DNA of 64,000 nt. Source: Metellina segmentata. Lineage: Eukaryota; Arthropoda; Arachnida; Araneae; Tetragnathidae. The notes beneath the pieces were generated by a model. That model made no database searches. It saw only the letters and a list, made by a program, of their open reading frames with translations, and was not told where the DNA came from. Below are positions 63,484 through 64,000 of this stretch, piece by piece (within the stretch, counting starts at the first letter, position 1; each line of letters opens with the position of its first letter). A program made the translations under genes and the position numbers. Where the stretch lies: positions 127,569,337 through 127,633,336 of the forward strand of contig OX375872.1 in NCBI GenBank assembly GCA_947359465.1, in the 5' to 3' direction.

Positions 63484-64000
63484 AGCTAACTGACAAATGC
63501 CTCAAAAACTTTACTTCCAATTTGTTTGTGTTTTTTTTTTTAGCTAATAAAATCAGCCACCTTTTTAGTTTATAATTTTGAATCAAACTATTGTATACTT
63601 CCTTTAAATGTTTATATTATGAGTGCTGTTAATCAGGAATGTTTATACATTACTCTTCCTGGCATTTAGATTTATGTCATGTGCGTTTACATTACTGTTT
63701 CCAGTATACAGTATATTCTAATAAGTTACAACTGGCTGTTGCAATCTTTTATAATATGCAGTTATTGACCCAGTTCCCTCTGAGCTTGGTGTAGCCATTA
63801 GTGCTGAAATCCCCATGAGTGCAGAAAAATTAAAACATTTGACCACTTCTGTGATTTTTCTATGGTGCATTTACTTAGTTATAAAAATGTAAGATTAGTT
63901 GTGATTTAAATCAGTGATTTAAAAAAAAAATCTTGATTTAAATCGTTGATTTAAATCAAGTGATTTAAATCTTGACACCCTGGTTTGTACTATTTGACAT

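Larger units (their letters stand above)
59791..63982. mobile_element. hAT-type element enclosing a stack of later insertions
   Basis: Ends CAAGGTGTAAAAAAATC and GATTTAAATCTTGACACCCTG-complement are imperfect inverted repeats with subterminal GATTTAAATC modules at both sides (59800-59890, 63900-63975). An exact 8-bp duplication GTTTGTAC lies at 59783-59790 and 63983-63990. Everything between is explained as later insertions: the CR1 pair, the Ginger-like element, a hAT MITE and a piggyBac-type MITE. No transposase of its own is seen. Confidence 0.88.

Overview
The window looks like AT-rich nuclear DNA of an invertebrate animal, most likely an arthropod. It has short exons with GT/AG borders, long introns, a Jockey-type LINE (a clade best known from arthropods), CR1, BEL/Pao, hAT, Tc1/mariner, piggyBac, Ginger and Helitron-like sequences, and no prokaryotic-style gene clusters. 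No tRNA, rRNA or CRISPR was found. Most of the window is mobile and repetitive DNA, and only one host gene, partial, could be traced.

Layout. (1) 1-2702: non-coding, with one short hAT-type MITE with an exact 8-bp target-site duplication (TSD) at 1704-1897. (2) 2703-26476: a giant imperfect palindrome. The left arm (2703-15371) and right arm (16112-26476) are reverse complements around a 740-bp spacer. The inner 6.1 kb of the arms pair with a constant coordinate sum of 31483, so without net indels, and every translated ORF pair I compared there is identical. The outer parts differ by an extra ~2-kb block, two satellite units, microsatellite length and a few bases. Each arm holds a broken piggyBac transposase, three tandem-repeat families, nested hairpins and about 40 copies of a short motif, CAACAGATTKAACGTGCAC and relatives, that I do not see elsewhere in the window. 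The right arm stops exactly at a 200-N assembly gap (26477-26676), so an assembly cause must be excluded. (3) 26677-30560: Jockey LINE remnant and local repeats. (4) 30567-59638: six phase-compatible exons of one unrecognised plus-strand host gene. Its introns hold Helitron-like elements, a Tc1 remnant cut by a hAT MITE, a hAT-like foldback, and one old BEL/Pao retrotransposon (about 44.0-56.5 kb, minus strand).

Nesting. The BEL integrase region is split by a 2-kb TIR element (4-bp TSD GTAT) and by a hAT-like element (5-bp TSD TATAA). That hAT-like element was itself hit by a full-length CR1 LINE (47832-51993) with both ORFs open. (5) 59791-63982 is a second stack: a hAT-type element with a perfect 8-bp TSD (GTTTGTAC) holds a head-to-head CR1 fragment pair, a Ginger1-like element in that CR1 (TSD TATA), and another hAT MITE with a TTAA-flanked piggyBac-type MITE inside it. 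The target-site duplications and interrupted frames give an order of insertion.

The strongest leads are the palindrome with its private motif, the apparently intact CR1, and the 2-kb TIR element carrying a clustered GCCAGGACAATGATG motif. All coordinates were read by eye; repeat borders are good to a few bases where a target-site duplication is quoted and to tens of bases otherwise.
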